Counted from the first letter of the stretch, positions 1 to 7,553 are shown. The stretch: 29,671 bases of DNA from CAZQLW01 sp964639875 (GCA_964639875.1 CAZXEM010000004.1:1-29671), one strand, 5' to 3'. Translations and numbers: made by a program. Notes: generated by a model not told the origin, from the letters alone.

Positions 1-226
1 ATTCTTTTGGAGGAACCATACTCCACGCCCAAAAATCAGGATAGTTATTAGACATCCATTGAGTGAATTCTTTCTTATTAGGTAATTCAGATAATAATCT
101 GTCTAAAGTTGGTCCTTCTTCTTTAATTTCTCTTATAGGAACATTATTATCTGAAAGTCCAGAACAACCACCAACATAACGACAAGGTTGACAGGGTTTA
201 TACACATAACAAGCTTTAGGTTTCAT
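1..226 (-). CDS. Cys-rich protein, 3' end outside window (partial)
   Basis: An open frame starts at an ATG at 224-226 and runs off the left edge, giving about 75 N-terminal residues. I do not recognise the family. The first 21 residues hold four cysteines in the pattern C-x5-C-x2-C-x5-C (CYVYKPCQPCRYVGGC), which could bind zinc or an iron-sulfur cluster. Next come a charged stretch (REIKEEGPTLDRLLSEL) and an aromatic-rich part (QWMSNNYPDFWAW). There is no signal peptide or membrane segment, so it is probably cytoplasmic. A TATA-like stretch (TTTTTATATC on the minus strand, near 246-255) lies about 25 nt upstream, which fits a leaderless or nearly leaderless transcript. That the frame is coding is fairly likely; its function is unknown. 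Confidence 0.6.
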   Translation of the reverse strand, partial: MKPKACYVYKPCQPCRYVGGCSGLSDNNVPIREIKEEGPTLDRLLSELPNKKEFTQWMSNNYPDFWAWSMVPPKE

Positions 227-291
227 AATAAATTAATTAAAAAAATGATATAAAAAGATTATGTAACTAAAAACTTCAGATTACAAGAAAA

Positions 292-816
292 TCATAACTT
301 ATAATGTTCTTTTATTTTTTTAGCAGTATTTAAAGCAGATAACTTAGTATTATTTATCATTAAAGAATCCACATAAGAGATTGTTGAAAAGTTTTTTTCT
401 TTAAGGCTTTTATTCAATTTATTTGAACAAGTAAGTTTCCCGTGTTTTTTCCTTGATTCATTCTTTACTCTTTTTAACAATTCTTTCTGACCACAATCTA
501 ATTTAACAAAATAAACTTTAACTTTATTTTTTATTAAAAAATTAAGTAGTTGTTTGAAATTATTATCAGAATTACCTTTAACATAACAGAAAGTAAAAAT
601 GAAATCAATTTTCTCTCTAACCATAGTTTGGAACATTAATTTACGTAATTTACGATTATAGACCCAAAACTTTTTGGTACCAAACTCTAAAAAATGATTC
701 AACATGTCAATGGTTAAATGATTATGAAATATCTTAAAATTTATTATTTTACTTAGCTTTTTAGCAACAGTTAATTTTCCGGATGCCGGAGGGCCATAAA
801 TAACAACTACTTTCAT
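292..816 (-). CDS. P-loop (AAA_33 / nucleotide kinase-like) protein
   Basis: A 174-aa cytoplasmic protein. The Walker A motif GPPASGKLT is at residues 8-16, directly after a hydrophobic first strand (KVVVIY), as in small-molecule kinases of the shikimate kinase, gluconate kinase and AAA_33 type. The FHNHLT segment near residue 30 recurs in uncharacterised bacterial and archaeal AAA_33 proteins. The arginine- and lysine-rich region near residues 115-125 could be the lid. The substrate cannot be told from sequence. The ATG overlaps the stop codon of ppsA (ATGA, 813-816), and a purine-rich GAGAGGGAG lies just before it inside ppsA, so translation is probably coupled. This makes a role linked to PEP synthase possible but unproven. 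The fold call is solid; the function is open. Confidence 0.8.
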   Translation of the reverse strand: MKVVVIYGPPASGKLTVAKKLSKIINFKIFHNHLTIDMLNHFLEFGTKKFWVYNRKLRKLMFQTMVREKIDFIFTFCYVKGNSDNNFKQLLNFLIKNKVKVYFVKLDCGQKELLKRVKNESRKKHGKLTCSNKLNKSLKEKNFSTISYVDSLMINNTKLSALNTAKKIKEHYKL

Positions 817-3143
817 TTCTCCCTCTCAGCATCCAACAACAATTTCTTCTCAGTCTTCGCTACAGTACGTCTAATTTCATGCACAGCATCCGCATTGGCA
901 GAAATTGAATCAATGCCTTGATGTACTAAAAAGTCTGCCATCTCTGGCCGAGAACCAGCCTGACCACAGATTGAAGTTTTAACTTTATACTTCTTACATA
1001 CTTTAATCACTTTAGCCATTTCTCCAAGTACAGCGGGGTGCATTTCATCAAACAATTTAGCAATTCTACTATTATTTCGATCAATTCCTAAAGTAAGTTG
1101 AGTTAAATCGTTCGTTCCGAAAGAAACAAAAGAAATTCCTTCTTTACACAATTCTTCAATTATCCAACAGGAAGCAGGAGTTTCTATCATTACCCCAAAA
1201 TCAATATCTTTACATGGTTCCAAGCCAATCTCTCGCATAACTTCTTTAGCTTTCTTAACTTCATCAACATTAATTACGAAAGGTAACATCACCCCCACAT
1301 TATCCAAGCCAGAATCATGCAATTCTTTAATTGCTTGAAATTCAGCTTTTAAAATCCTGGGTTCATCTAATAAACGACGGATTGCATGCCAGCCAATCAT
1401 TGGGTCTGTTTCTTTAGGTTCTTGCTCACCACCTTGCAAATTCCGATACTCATCTGAACGTAAATCTGAGCATCTTACCCAAACTGGTTTATGTTGAAAT
1501 GCTTTAGCAATTTTTCCAATTCCTTCTTTAAGCAAATTAACATAATCTTGATCTTTATCTTGGCGAATATATTCGGCAGGATGAATCTTACCATTAGCAA
1601 TTATGATTTCTAATCTAACTAATCCCACTCCATCCGCACCAGTAGCAGCAGCCTTCTCTGCCAAATCAGGAAGATCAACAATTAATTTCACATCTGTTGC
1701 TGTAACAATTTCTTCCCCACCCGTTGAAGGTTGTACTGAAACAGGTTCTTTAATTTCCATTTTCCCTTCATAAACAATTCCACGAGTGGCGTGAACAGTA
1801 ATTTCTTGTCCATCTTTTAAAATTTCAGTAGCATGTTCAGTTCCCACGATACAAGGAGTTCCCATTTCTCTAGAGACTATGGCGGCATGACAAGTCATCC
1901 CCCCTTCATCTGTAACGATAGCTCCTGCTTTTTGCATTGCCGGAACCATATCAGGAGTAGTCATTTTAGTTACCATTACCTCTCCTTTCTCAATTTTGCT
2001 TAGTTCAGAAATATCTTTAATAATTCTTACTTTTCCAGCATAAACTCCTCGAGAAGCAGTTTCGCCTTTAATTAAGATCTTACCAGATTCTTCATCTGCA
2101 GAAGAACTATTAACGACTTTTTCCCCTCCTTCTTTTTCGTTTTTCTCTTCTTTCTTCTCTTTGTGAAACGTGGTAACGGCCCTTGCTTGAACAATTAAAA
2201 CGTCATTACCCTCAATAGCCCATTCAATATCCATCGGTTTTTTATAATGGTCTTCAATCTTTTTTCCCAAGCGAGCCAGTTCTTTAATTTCAGAATCAGG
2301 AATAATTTGTAGTTCTTGTTCATTTTTAGGGATGTCTTGTTTTTCATTATCTCCATTTTCATTTCTAAACAAACCCCATTCCTGTTTTTTTATTTTCATA
2401 GATTTGATTGCTTTAGTATTTTTATCAACAAGGTAAGTGTCTGGATTAACTGAACCAGAAACAATTGATTCCCCTAACCCATAAACCGCTTCAATCACAA
2501 TTTCATCTTCTTGATTATTACTAGGATTAATTGTAAACATAATCCCTGCTTTATCAGAATTCACCATCTTTTGCACAATTGCAGAAATTAAAACCTGATC
2601 ATGTTCAAACTTGTTTTTTGTCCGGTAATAAATTGCTCTCGCCGTAAACAAAGATGCCCAGCAAGCCCTAACAGCTTTAATTACTCGATTTTTTCCTTTG
2701 ATGTTAAGGTAAGTTGCTTGTTGTCCCGCAAAACTTGCTTCAGGCAGGTCTTCTGCAGTTGCACTACTTCTTACAGCAACAAAAACCTCTTTTGCTTCAA
2801 TTAAATCGTGTGCTTCTTTATTATCTCCCAACAATTCATAATTGTCAATAATCTCTTCCTTCATTTCTTCAGGAATTTCTGAATCCGTAATGATTTTTTG
2901 AACTTCTTTCGCTACTCTTTGTAATGTTTCTGTATCATCTACGTTTAAATCTTTGAGTTTATCTTGAATCTGATTTTTAATCCCTGTTTTTTCAATGAAC
3001 TCTTTATATGTTTGGGCAGTAACTGCAAAACCATCGGGAATAGGTAAACCAGCATTAAACATTTCTCCAAGGTTAGCGCCTTTTCCTCCTGCTTCAGGAA
3101 TAGAATCTTTATTTAAATTTTTAAACCAAACAACATATGACAT
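813..3143 (-). CDS. ppsA: Phosphoenolpyruvate synthase (pyruvate, water dikinase)
   Basis: A 776-aa cytoplasmic enzyme that converts pyruvate, ATP and water to PEP, AMP and phosphate, feeding gluconeogenesis; in archaea the reaction may also run toward pyruvate. Full domain order is present: an N-terminal ATP/pyruvate-binding domain (about 1-325, with SSATAEDLPEASFAGQQ at 126-142), a swivelling phosphohistidine domain (about 355-460, GGMTCHAAIVSREMGTPC, catalytic His419), and a C-terminal PEP-binding TIM barrel (about 480-765, with SFGTNDLTQLTLGIDRN and ICGQAGSRPEM carrying the expected Cys726). Length is normal for the family. A charged, low-complexity linker (about 327-352, rich in K and E) joins the first two domains. 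GAGGT at 3151-3155 is well placed before the ATG. The stop overlaps the downstream P-loop gene by ATGA. Very sure. Confidence 0.97.
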   Translation of the reverse strand: MSYVVWFKNLNKDSIPEAGGKGANLGEMFNAGLPIPDGFAVTAQTYKEFIEKTGIKNQIQDKLKDLNVDDTETLQRVAKEVQKIITDSEIPEEMKEEIIDNYELLGDNKEAHDLIEAKEVFVAVRSSATAEDLPEASFAGQQATYLNIKGKNRVIKAVRACWASLFTARAIYYRTKNKFEHDQVLISAIVQKMVNSDKAGIMFTINPSNNQEDEIVIEAVYGLGESIVSGSVNPDTYLVDKNTKAIKSMKIKKQEWGLFRNENGDNEKQDIPKNEQELQIIPDSEIKELARLGKKIEDHYKKPMDIEWAIEGNDVLIVQARAVTTFHKEKKEEKNEKEGGEKVVNSSSADEESGKILIKGETASRGVYAGKVRIIKDISELSKIEKGEVMVTKMTTPDMVPAMQKAGAIVTDEGGMTCHAAIVSREMGTPCIVGTEHATEILKDGQEITVHATRGIVYEGKMEIKEPVSVQPSTGGEEIVTATDVKLIVDLPDLAEKAAATGADGVGLVRLEIIIANGKIHPAEYIRQDKDQDYVNLLKEGIGKIAKAFQHKPVWVRCSDLRSDEYRNLQGGEQEPKETDPMIGWHAIRRLLDEPRILKAEFQAIKELHDSGLDNVGVMLPFVINVDEVKKAKEVMREIGLEPCKDIDFGVMIETPASCWIIEELCKEGISFVSFGTNDLTQLTLGIDRNNSRIAKLFDEMHPAVLGEMAKVIKVCKKYKVKTSICGQAGSRPEMADFLVHQGIDSISANADAVHEIRRTVAKTEKKLLLDAEREK

Positions 3144-3212
3144 TTTATCTACCTCTTTTTTTAATAATGTATTAAATAGAACTAAATTATTATTTAAACT
3201 TATCTTTAATAC

Positions 3213-3237
3213 ATAACATTTAATAATATAAATTATA
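3213..3237 (+). promoter_or_regulatory. TATA-type promoter of the plus-strand membrane gene
   Basis: ATAACATTTAATAATATAA followed by ATTATA lies 15-37 nt before the ATG at 3250. The AACATTTA core also appears upstream of three minus-strand genes in this window (near 4305, 16245 and 25725). At this distance transcription would begin close to the start codon, giving a leaderless mRNA; no ribosome binding site is visible. The 106-nt gap also holds the promoter of ppsA on the other strand. Confidence 0.5.
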
Positions 3238-3249
3238 CTTATAAGAAGT

Positions 3250-3474
3250 ATGAAACAAAAAACAAAATTAATCTTAGGAATTATTGGAACTATTATTCTT
3301 GCTTTGTTCTTAGGAATAATGGGAATATTCGCTAGTTTTTATAGTGGACTTAACATTAAATTTTTAGGTTTAGTGGGTTATGAAGCAAGAGGGGTTTTAT
3401 TTTTTTACATTGGCGGAGCCTTAGGATTTGTGATGGGCGGAATAATCACTTATTTTGTTGTAAAGAAAAAATAA
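3250..3474 (+). CDS. Small two-helix membrane protein
   Basis: The only plus-strand gene I support. The 74-aa product has a short basic N-terminus (MKQKTK), a first hydrophobic helix at about residues 7-30 (LILGIIGTIILALFLGIMGI), a loop with GYEAR, a second helix at about 48-69 (VLFFYIGGALGFVMGGIITY) and a basic end (VKKK). Both termini are therefore predicted to be cytoplasmic. Both helices contain glycines at helix-packing spacing. I do not recognise a family. The gene diverges from ppsA, has its own TATA-like sequence, and ends exactly where the convergent gene ends: its TAA (3472-3474) abuts the opposite-strand TGA (3475-3477). It is probably real because of the clean hydrophobic pattern, promoter and spacing. 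Confidence 0.6.
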   Translation: MKQKTKLILGIIGTIILALFLGIMGIFASFYSGLNIKFLGLVGYEARGVLFFYIGGALGFVMGGIITYFVVKKK

Positions 3475-3822
3475 TCATTTAAACTTCCCGCCTTTACCCC
3501 ATAACCAGTTCCAAAATCCGTCAGGATCATGTCTTCCTCTAAGTTCTTTCAAAACAGCTTGTAATTGCCTGTAAGAGATCATCGCTTTTTCCCGTTTAAA
3601 CTTTAAATCTGGATCTCCTTCCGCTACTTTTTCGTTCTGGTCAATATACACCACTAGCTGATCTAAAGCTTTTTTTAAATATTTCATTAAAGCGTTAGGA
3701 GAATTAACGATAATCGTTTTGTTAGGAAAATATTGTTGTAAATTATTAATAAATTGTTTGATAGTCCTAATATGTTTTAAGTTTAATTGTTCTAATTCTG
3801 CAATGAATTTTTCTGAGGTCAT
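3475..3822 (-). CDS. Conserved-looking protein of unknown function, mostly helical
   Basis: A 115-aa soluble protein that I do not recognise. It looks largely alpha-helical: residues 1-30 (EKFIAELEQLNLKHIRTIKQ) and 40-100 have amphipathic spacing, and the C-terminus is aromatic and glycine-rich (DPDGFWNWLWGKGGKFK). There are no cysteines and no membrane segment. It lies 29 nt downstream of the TRAM-domain gene on the same strand with no promoter or clear ribosome binding site between, so it is likely the second gene of that transcript. Its stop touches the stop of the convergent plus-strand gene. Nothing in the sequence allows a function to be named. Confidence 0.65.
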   Translation of the reverse strand: MTSEKFIAELEQLNLKHIRTIKQFINNLQQYFPNKTIIVNSPNALMKYLKKALDQLVVYIDQNEKVAEGDPDLKFKREKAMISYRQLQAVLKELRGRHDPDGFWNWLWGKGGKFK

Positions 3823-3851
3823 AATATTAATAAAAAAATTAATTTAAAGAA

Positions 3852-4196
3852 TCATTCTTCATCAAGATCTTCACCAAAATCGTCAGTGTCTTCAATGCTT
3901 TCATCATACATTGGCTTTTCAGGAATCCTTTCAAGAGATTCTTTACTGACAGTTTCAAATTTCTTTTGCCGAGGAGCCCGTTCTTTCTTTTCTAATTGTT
4001 TAACAAGTTCTGCAAAGCCAACTTTTTCTAAAACTTTAGTAATTTTAACTTTAACAAAATCACCTTCCTTCGTGTTGGCAACAAATAACACAAATCCTTT
4101 AACTCTAGCAATTCCATCACCTTTACCACCGACAGAATCAATGTGTACTTCATATTGTTCTCCTTCTTTAACAGGAGCTGTTCTACTTTCATCCAT
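3852..4196 (-). CDS. Stand-alone TRAM-domain RNA-binding protein
   Basis: A 114-aa cytoplasmic protein. Residues 8-66 form a TRAM domain, the small beta-barrel RNA-binding fold also found in MiaB and TrmA-type enzymes: V-HIDSVGGKGDGIARVKGFVLFVAN, then GDFVKVKITKVLEKVGFAELV. Single TRAM proteins are typical of archaea, and studied examples in methanogens act as cold-shock-like RNA chaperones (established for the family). After the domain comes a basic part (KKERAPRQKK) and then a strongly acidic C-terminus (ESIEDTDDFGEDLDEE), which is unlike the shortest TRAM proteins and may regulate binding. The ribosome binding site GGAGGT is spaced correctly before the ATG. The exact RNA targets cannot be inferred. 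Confidence 0.88.
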   Translation of the reverse strand: MDESRTAPVKEGEQYEVHIDSVGGKGDGIARVKGFVLFVANTKEGDFVKVKITKVLEKVGFAELVKQLEKKERAPRQKKFETVSKESLERIPEKPMYDESIEDTDDFGEDLDEE

Positions 4197-4298
4197 TTAT
4201 ACGTACCTCCGAATACATAGTTCTATATTTATGAGAATTAGACTGCGACATTTGTATTTATATTAATCATAACTTTAAGTGTTTAAAAGCCTAAATAT

Positions 4299-4312
4299 TA
4301 TATAAATGTTAT
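4299..4312 (-). promoter_or_regulatory. TATA-box promoter for the TRAM gene
   Basis: On the minus strand the sequence reads CATAACATTTATATAATA, a good archaeal TATA box with the AACATTTATA core seen elsewhere in the window. It would place the transcript start near 4280 and leave a leader of about 80 nt. A second TATA-like stretch (AATATAAATAC, near 4254-4264) is nearer the gene and could be an alternative. The 154-nt gap between radA and the TRAM gene shows nothing else I can support. Confidence 0.5.
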
Positions 4313-4350
4313 GTAAGAAATTCGAAAAAAGAAAAAAAGAAATAAAAAAA

Positions 4351-5391
4351 TTAGTTGATATCAACTAATCCGGGGCTAGTTACTTCAAAACAACATTCCC
4401 CATCAGCTAAATTAGGAGCATCGATTAACTTCGCAACCCTACTTCCTTTTCTGCCTTTACGTAAATAAATTCGAAAAGTAGATGCATGGGCAACAATATG
4501 TCCACCAATTGAAGCTGTTGGATCACCAAAGAACTGATCCGGCTTAGCCATTACTTGGTTTGTTACGTAAACACAAATGTTATGACTTGAAGCAATCTTA
4601 GCTAAAGCATGCATATGTCTGTTTAATTTCTGCTGTCTTTCTGCTAATGTTCCTCGGCCAATATACTCTGCCCGAAAATGGGAAGTCAAAGAATCTATAA
4701 CTACTAATTTAACATTTTTACCTTGTTCAGTAATTAAACTATCAACTTTCTCAGCCAATAACATCTGATGGTCAGAATTATAAGCACGAGCCACCATAAT
4801 CCTACTTAAAGCATCTTCTGGAGTAATCCCTGCACCTTCTGCCAATTGAGTAATCCGTTCTGGCCGGAAAGTATTCTCAGTATCAATGTAAACAACAGTT
4901 GCAGTAGAATCTTCTTTCAAAGCGTTAACTGCTAAAATATGTCCAATTTGAGTTTTTCCAGAACCAAACTCACCAAAACATTCAGTAATAGCGTTAGTTT
5001 CAAAACCGCCACCCATTAAAGTGTCAAAGTTTTGGCTACCGGTAGAAATTTTTACTACTAATTCTCGTTTCTTTAAGATTTCAATACCAGTCTCAAAACC
5101 CATCTTCATACTATCACGAGCAGCGTTGATCATTTTTCTACCCACTGATTCTGAAACTCCAGCAGTTTCCGATAATTGTCCCAATGTAGCAACAGCAATA
5201 GACATTAAATCACGGTAACCTGCAGATTCTAACTTTTCTGCAGTTGCAGCCCCTACTCCGGGAAGATCTTGTATAGTTAGTTTTTCCATTTTTGGTTCCT
5301 CAATTGTTGATGGGACTTCTGTTTCTTCAACTTGAATTTCTTCAGTAAATTCTTCTTGAACCTCAACGGGTTCTTGTTTTTGTTTCGTCAT
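4351..5391 (-). CDS. radA: DNA repair and recombination protein RadA
   Basis: A 346-aa archaeal RecA/Rad51 family recombinase that forms filaments on single-stranded DNA and carries out strand exchange in repair. Order: an acidic N-terminal extension (about 5-34), a helix-hairpin-helix DNA-binding domain (about 37-95, LPGVGAATAEKLESAGY), then the ATPase core with Walker A GEFGSGKT at 140-147, Walker B LVVIDS at 229-234, and the RAEYIGRGTLAERQQKLN segment before the loop L1 region. The C-terminal AHASTFRIYLRKGRKGSR and DAPNLADGECCFEV are typical of RadA rather than RadB, which lacks the helix-hairpin-helix. The E-rich extension is the only unusual part. GAGGT lies 9 nt before the ATG, with a TATA box just upstream. 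Confidence 0.97.
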   Translation of the reverse strand: MTKQKQEPVEVQEEFTEEIQVEETEVPSTIEEPKMEKLTIQDLPGVGAATAEKLESAGYRDLMSIAVATLGQLSETAGVSESVGRKMINAARDSMKMGFETGIEILKKRELVVKISTGSQNFDTLMGGGFETNAITECFGEFGSGKTQIGHILAVNALKEDSTATVVYIDTENTFRPERITQLAEGAGITPEDALSRIMVARAYNSDHQMLLAEKVDSLITEQGKNVKLVVIDSLTSHFRAEYIGRGTLAERQQKLNRHMHALAKIASSHNICVYVTNQVMAKPDQFFGDPTASIGGHIVAHASTFRIYLRKGRKGSRVAKLIDAPNLADGECCFEVTSPGLVDIN

Positions 5392-5407
5392 TTTTAATAT
5401 ACCTCAT

Positions 5408-5421
5408 TTTATATATAATAA
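5408..5421 (-). promoter_or_regulatory. TATA box of radA
   Basis: The minus strand reads TATTATATATAAAATGAGGT, so a strong TATA box sits only about 25 nt upstream of the radA ATG with the GAGGT ribosome binding site between them. At normal TATA-to-start spacing the transcript would begin almost at the ATG and lose the GAGGT. Either initiation occurs slightly upstream of the usual distance or the gene is leaderless and the GAGGT is incidental. Confidence 0.5.
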
Positions 5422-5452
5422 TTGTGCAAGGAGAGAAGAGAGAATAATCTCT

Positions 5453-5749
5453 CTATGCCTCGCTTTTGAACAACTCCTGTTCATTAAGAACAATAAACTC
5501 GTAAGCTTTCTGTAAAACCACACAAGCTTTTGGTAGGTCGTTGACTCTCAAGGAATTGGTAGACTGCCACTGGCCTTCTTTATCGGTATAACTCCTTTCG
5601 ATGGAAATGGTTCGATACTCAGATTCTTCTCCATTTGGTCTTTGGCCTTTGTTTTTCCAAACCGTAGCAGAAACAGCTCCTGCTCTATATTTTTTTTCTG
5701 GGTAGTTTCCTTCTTTGATGGTTTCTACCACTATTTTTTGTGTATTCAT
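5453..5749 (-). CDS. Conserved small protein of unknown function (single-strand-binding-like candidate)
   Basis: A soluble protein of 98 aa. I chose the ATG at 5747-5749 because AGAGGTG lies 6 nt upstream; an in-frame GTG 9 nt further up overlaps that ribosome binding site. The central part alternates polar and hydrophobic residues like a small beta sheet (YRAGAVSATVWKNKG, then YRTISIERSYTDKEGQWQST), followed by NSLRVNDLPKACVVLQKAYE, which looks like a helix packing on the sheet. I recall similar short proteins in archaea and phages without an assigned role. A strand-rich core with aromatic and basic residues, lying near radA and an RPA-like gene, makes nucleic-acid binding a reasonable guess and no more. 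It has its own promoter region with repeated sites. Confidence 0.7.
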   Translation of the reverse strand: MNTQKIVVETIKEGNYPEKKYRAGAVSATVWKNKGQRPNGEESEYRTISIERSYTDKEGQWQSTNSLRVNDLPKACVVLQKAYEFIVLNEQELFKSEA

Positions 5750-5809
5750 TTTATACACCTCTTGCTTTCGCGTTTTATTTCAAACAGATGACAATTATGG
5801 CATCTGCGA

Positions 5810-5902
5810 GGTTGCAACCAGTTTTGGTTACAATAACTCAATAAGCAAACTTCTTTATATAGCTTATCCGCACCTGACCAGTGGACCAGTGGCTTATAAA
5901 TG
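5810..5902 (-). promoter_or_regulatory. Promoter region with tandem GACCAGTG sites and a palindrome
   Basis: This upstream region of the 98-aa gene holds two candidate TATA boxes on the minus strand: CATTTATAAGCC (5891-5902) and GCTATATAAAG (5854-5864). Between them lies a tandem repeat of GACCAGTG with an 8-bp period (5876-5892). A third, inverted copy (CCACTGGAC, 5944-5952) is farther upstream. Nearer the gene are a perfect 10-bp palindrome GGTTGCAACC (5810-5819) and an overlapping hairpin AACCA-GTTT-TGGTT (5816-5829), which cannot both form. The arrangement resembles a regulator binding site plus a structured mRNA leader. The remaining intergenic bases up to 6002 show nothing further. Confidence 0.45.
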
Positions 5903-6002
5903 AATTTCTGAAACCAAAAAATTTTAGCGATAGAGAAGCTGAGCCACTGGACAAATATATTGATTTCAATAGGGATTTGACATTAGAAAATAATTTTCAA
6001 TC

Positions 6003-6461
6003 TTAAAACAATAATTCTTTAATTACCAAAACAATCAAAACTAACAAAATAATAAATTCCCAAACACTGCCAACTCTGATTGGGCCTTTAATTTTAAAAT
6101 TAGAAAGCGGATAAAATATTCTTATTCCCATAGGGGTTAAAATATCAGCAAACAGATGCGAGGAATAGCCAATTAAAATTGCCCAAGCGTAGTATGATTT
6201 CCAGAAAAAGTGAGTTAAAAAAAATAAAGTTAAAGCCATAAAAATAGAATGAAAAATCCCCCTATGTTTAAACACAAAACTAATTACACTACCAATAATC
6301 CCTGAAGCTTTCTTAATCTTACTTTTACCATCGTCAATGTCAGGTAAAATACTGCCAAATAAAACTATAAAAAAGAAGATAACTTCGTTTCCACCAGAAA
6401 AATAATCTTTTAATAATAAAAAGAAAACAATACCAAACAAAATGTGGGTATGAAAAAGCAT
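6003..6461 (-). CDS. DUF457 / YdjM-like membrane-bound metal-dependent hydrolase
   Basis: A 152-aa polytopic membrane protein with about four hydrophobic helices. The scattered metal-ligand motifs of the DUF457 (YdjM, LexA-regulated membrane hydrolase) family are all present: HTH at residues 4-6, SILPDIDD at 37-44, HRGIFHS at 66-72 and SSHLFADILTPMGI at 100-113, followed by the usual FYPLS. The family is predicted to be a zinc-dependent phosphohydrolase acting at the membrane, but its substrate is not established. It lies 27 nt downstream of the RPA-like gene on the same strand, so the two may be co-transcribed. Length and motif order are normal for a short archaeal member. Confidence 0.88.
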   Translation of the reverse strand: MLFHTHILFGIVFFLLLKDYFSGGNEVIFFFIVLFGSILPDIDDGKSKIKKASGIIGSVISFVFKHRGIFHSIFMALTLFFLTHFFWKSYYAWAILIGYSSHLFADILTPMGIRIFYPLSNFKIKGPIRVGSVWEFIILLVLIVLVIKELLF

Positions 6462-6488
6462 TTTAAAAAATGAAGTAAGATAAAGTAT

Positions 6489-7490
6489 TTAACTGTTACC
6501 TTTTTCCAACTTTTCTAATTTTTCCAACTCCACTTTTGGATCGGCTTTTTCTACCATTTGAACATTAAATTCTAATCTGTCGAACATTTCGTTTTTCTTC
6601 GCACGACCCATTAATTTTATCTGTTCACCTAAAAGAGAATTTTTTACATCTTCAAAAAGTGCTAAATTTTCTTTATAACTCGCAAATTCTTCTTCATTTT
6701 TCGATACTAAATGGTTAGTTTGATTTTTCCAAAAAACTGCTCTCGTAGTGCCAGTGCCATCATCTAAAACAAGATTCATAACGTAAGAAAGGCTTGGTTC
6801 AACGGAGCCATGCGTATTACAGTTATATGCGCCACCAACTTCAGTTGCCCTTTTTGCACATTGTGGACAAACATTAAAAAACCGGGGATCAAAAAGTTGA
6901 ACAATAGTACCCATAATTTCCACTCCCGCACTCCCATCTTCAAGTTCAGAAATCTTTTTCCTTTCAAAACTGGTAGTTTGTCGAACAGATTCTATATTAA
7001 CCCCTTCAGGATTAACTGTAATTTCACTATTATCATTAATGTGTACTTCTTTATTACCTTTATTTTCACGCACGTAAGCGTTTTTAATATCAATAATGTC
7101 TTCATCTTTAACATCAGTTAATAAATCAACCTGGTCATTCCAAAATACTATTCTAACAGTACCAGAATCATCACCAAGAATTAATGAACAAACTTTACCT
7201 GTAGATTCACCCTTCTGAAATTGGTGGACATCAAATTTTCTCACAACTTTACCCACAGTGGAAACATTTTTCATCCCAGCATAAATTTCTTTAATTTTAA
7301 GTTGATTTTTTGTTTGACTTACCAACTCAACACTTAGTTCGTTAGCAATAATGTGTGCTGCCCCTTCCTCACTAATTAATCCAGAAAGTTCATTAATTTT
7401 TTCTTTAATTCTATTATCTAATTCATCAGCAGCAAGTTTACCGCTAGCAACAATTTTTTCTTTAATTTCGTTTAAAGGAATTTTATACAT
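6489..7490 (-). CDS. rpa: RPA-like single-stranded DNA-binding protein (OB-fold, zinc finger)
   Basis: A 333-aa archaeal replication protein A homologue. Residues 1-60 are helical and charged. A first OB fold spans about 66-158 (GKVVRKF, then SLILGDDSGTVRIVFWNDQ). A second spans about 185-312 and contains the zinc motif CPQC at 208-211 with CNTH at 224-227, before YVMNLVLDDGTGTTRAVFWKN, the classic RPA70-type OB with an inserted zinc ribbon. It should coat single-stranded DNA during replication and repair, working with RadA encoded upstream. The C-terminus is coiled, rich in E, K and L (about 315-333). The ribosome binding site GAGGGGTGA precedes the ATG. The two-OB architecture resembles the euryarchaeal large RPA subunit (COG1599). 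Confidence 0.9.
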   Translation of the reverse strand: MYKIPLNEIKEKIVASGKLAADELDNRIKEKINELSGLISEEGAAHIIANELSVELVSQTKNQLKIKEIYAGMKNVSTVGKVVRKFDVHQFQKGESTGKVCSLILGDDSGTVRIVFWNDQVDLLTDVKDEDIIDIKNAYVRENKGNKEVHINDNSEITVNPEGVNIESVRQTTSFERKKISELEDGSAGVEIMGTIVQLFDPRFFNVCPQCAKRATEVGGAYNCNTHGSVEPSLSYVMNLVLDDGTGTTRAVFWKNQTNHLVSKNEEEFASYKENLALFEDVKNSLLGEQIKLMGRAKKNEMFDRLEFNVQMVEKADPKVELEKLEKLEKGNS

Positions 7491-7503
7491 TTTAGATTCA
7501 CCC

Positions 7504-7553
7504 CTCTTAATCTAAGAGAAAAATTAATGATGTAAATTTATAAGGATTTATAT
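7504..7553 (-). promoter_or_regulatory. rpa promoter and leader hairpin
   Basis: On the minus strand two TATA-like boxes are visible, ATATAAATCC (about 7544-7553) and TTATAAATT (about 7534-7542). Between these and the ATG lies a perfect 6-bp hairpin, CTCTTA-GAT-TAAGAG (7504-7518), whose 3' arm contributes the first bases of the ribosome binding site GAGGGGTGA. Folding of the hairpin would partly hide that site. The gap from 7491 to 7583 otherwise holds only a possible 8-codon frame at 7548-7574. Confidence 0.45.

Noticed and set aside
5715..5903. A 62-aa plus-strand frame across the promoter of the 98-aa gene
   Set aside because: It starts at a TTG inside the opposite gene, has no ribosome binding site and covers the repeat and TATA region.
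5759..6002. A possible tRNA or small RNA in the repeat-rich intergenic region
   Set aside because: No T-arm consensus, anticodon stem or acceptor pairing could be built; the repeats are better explained as regulatory sites.
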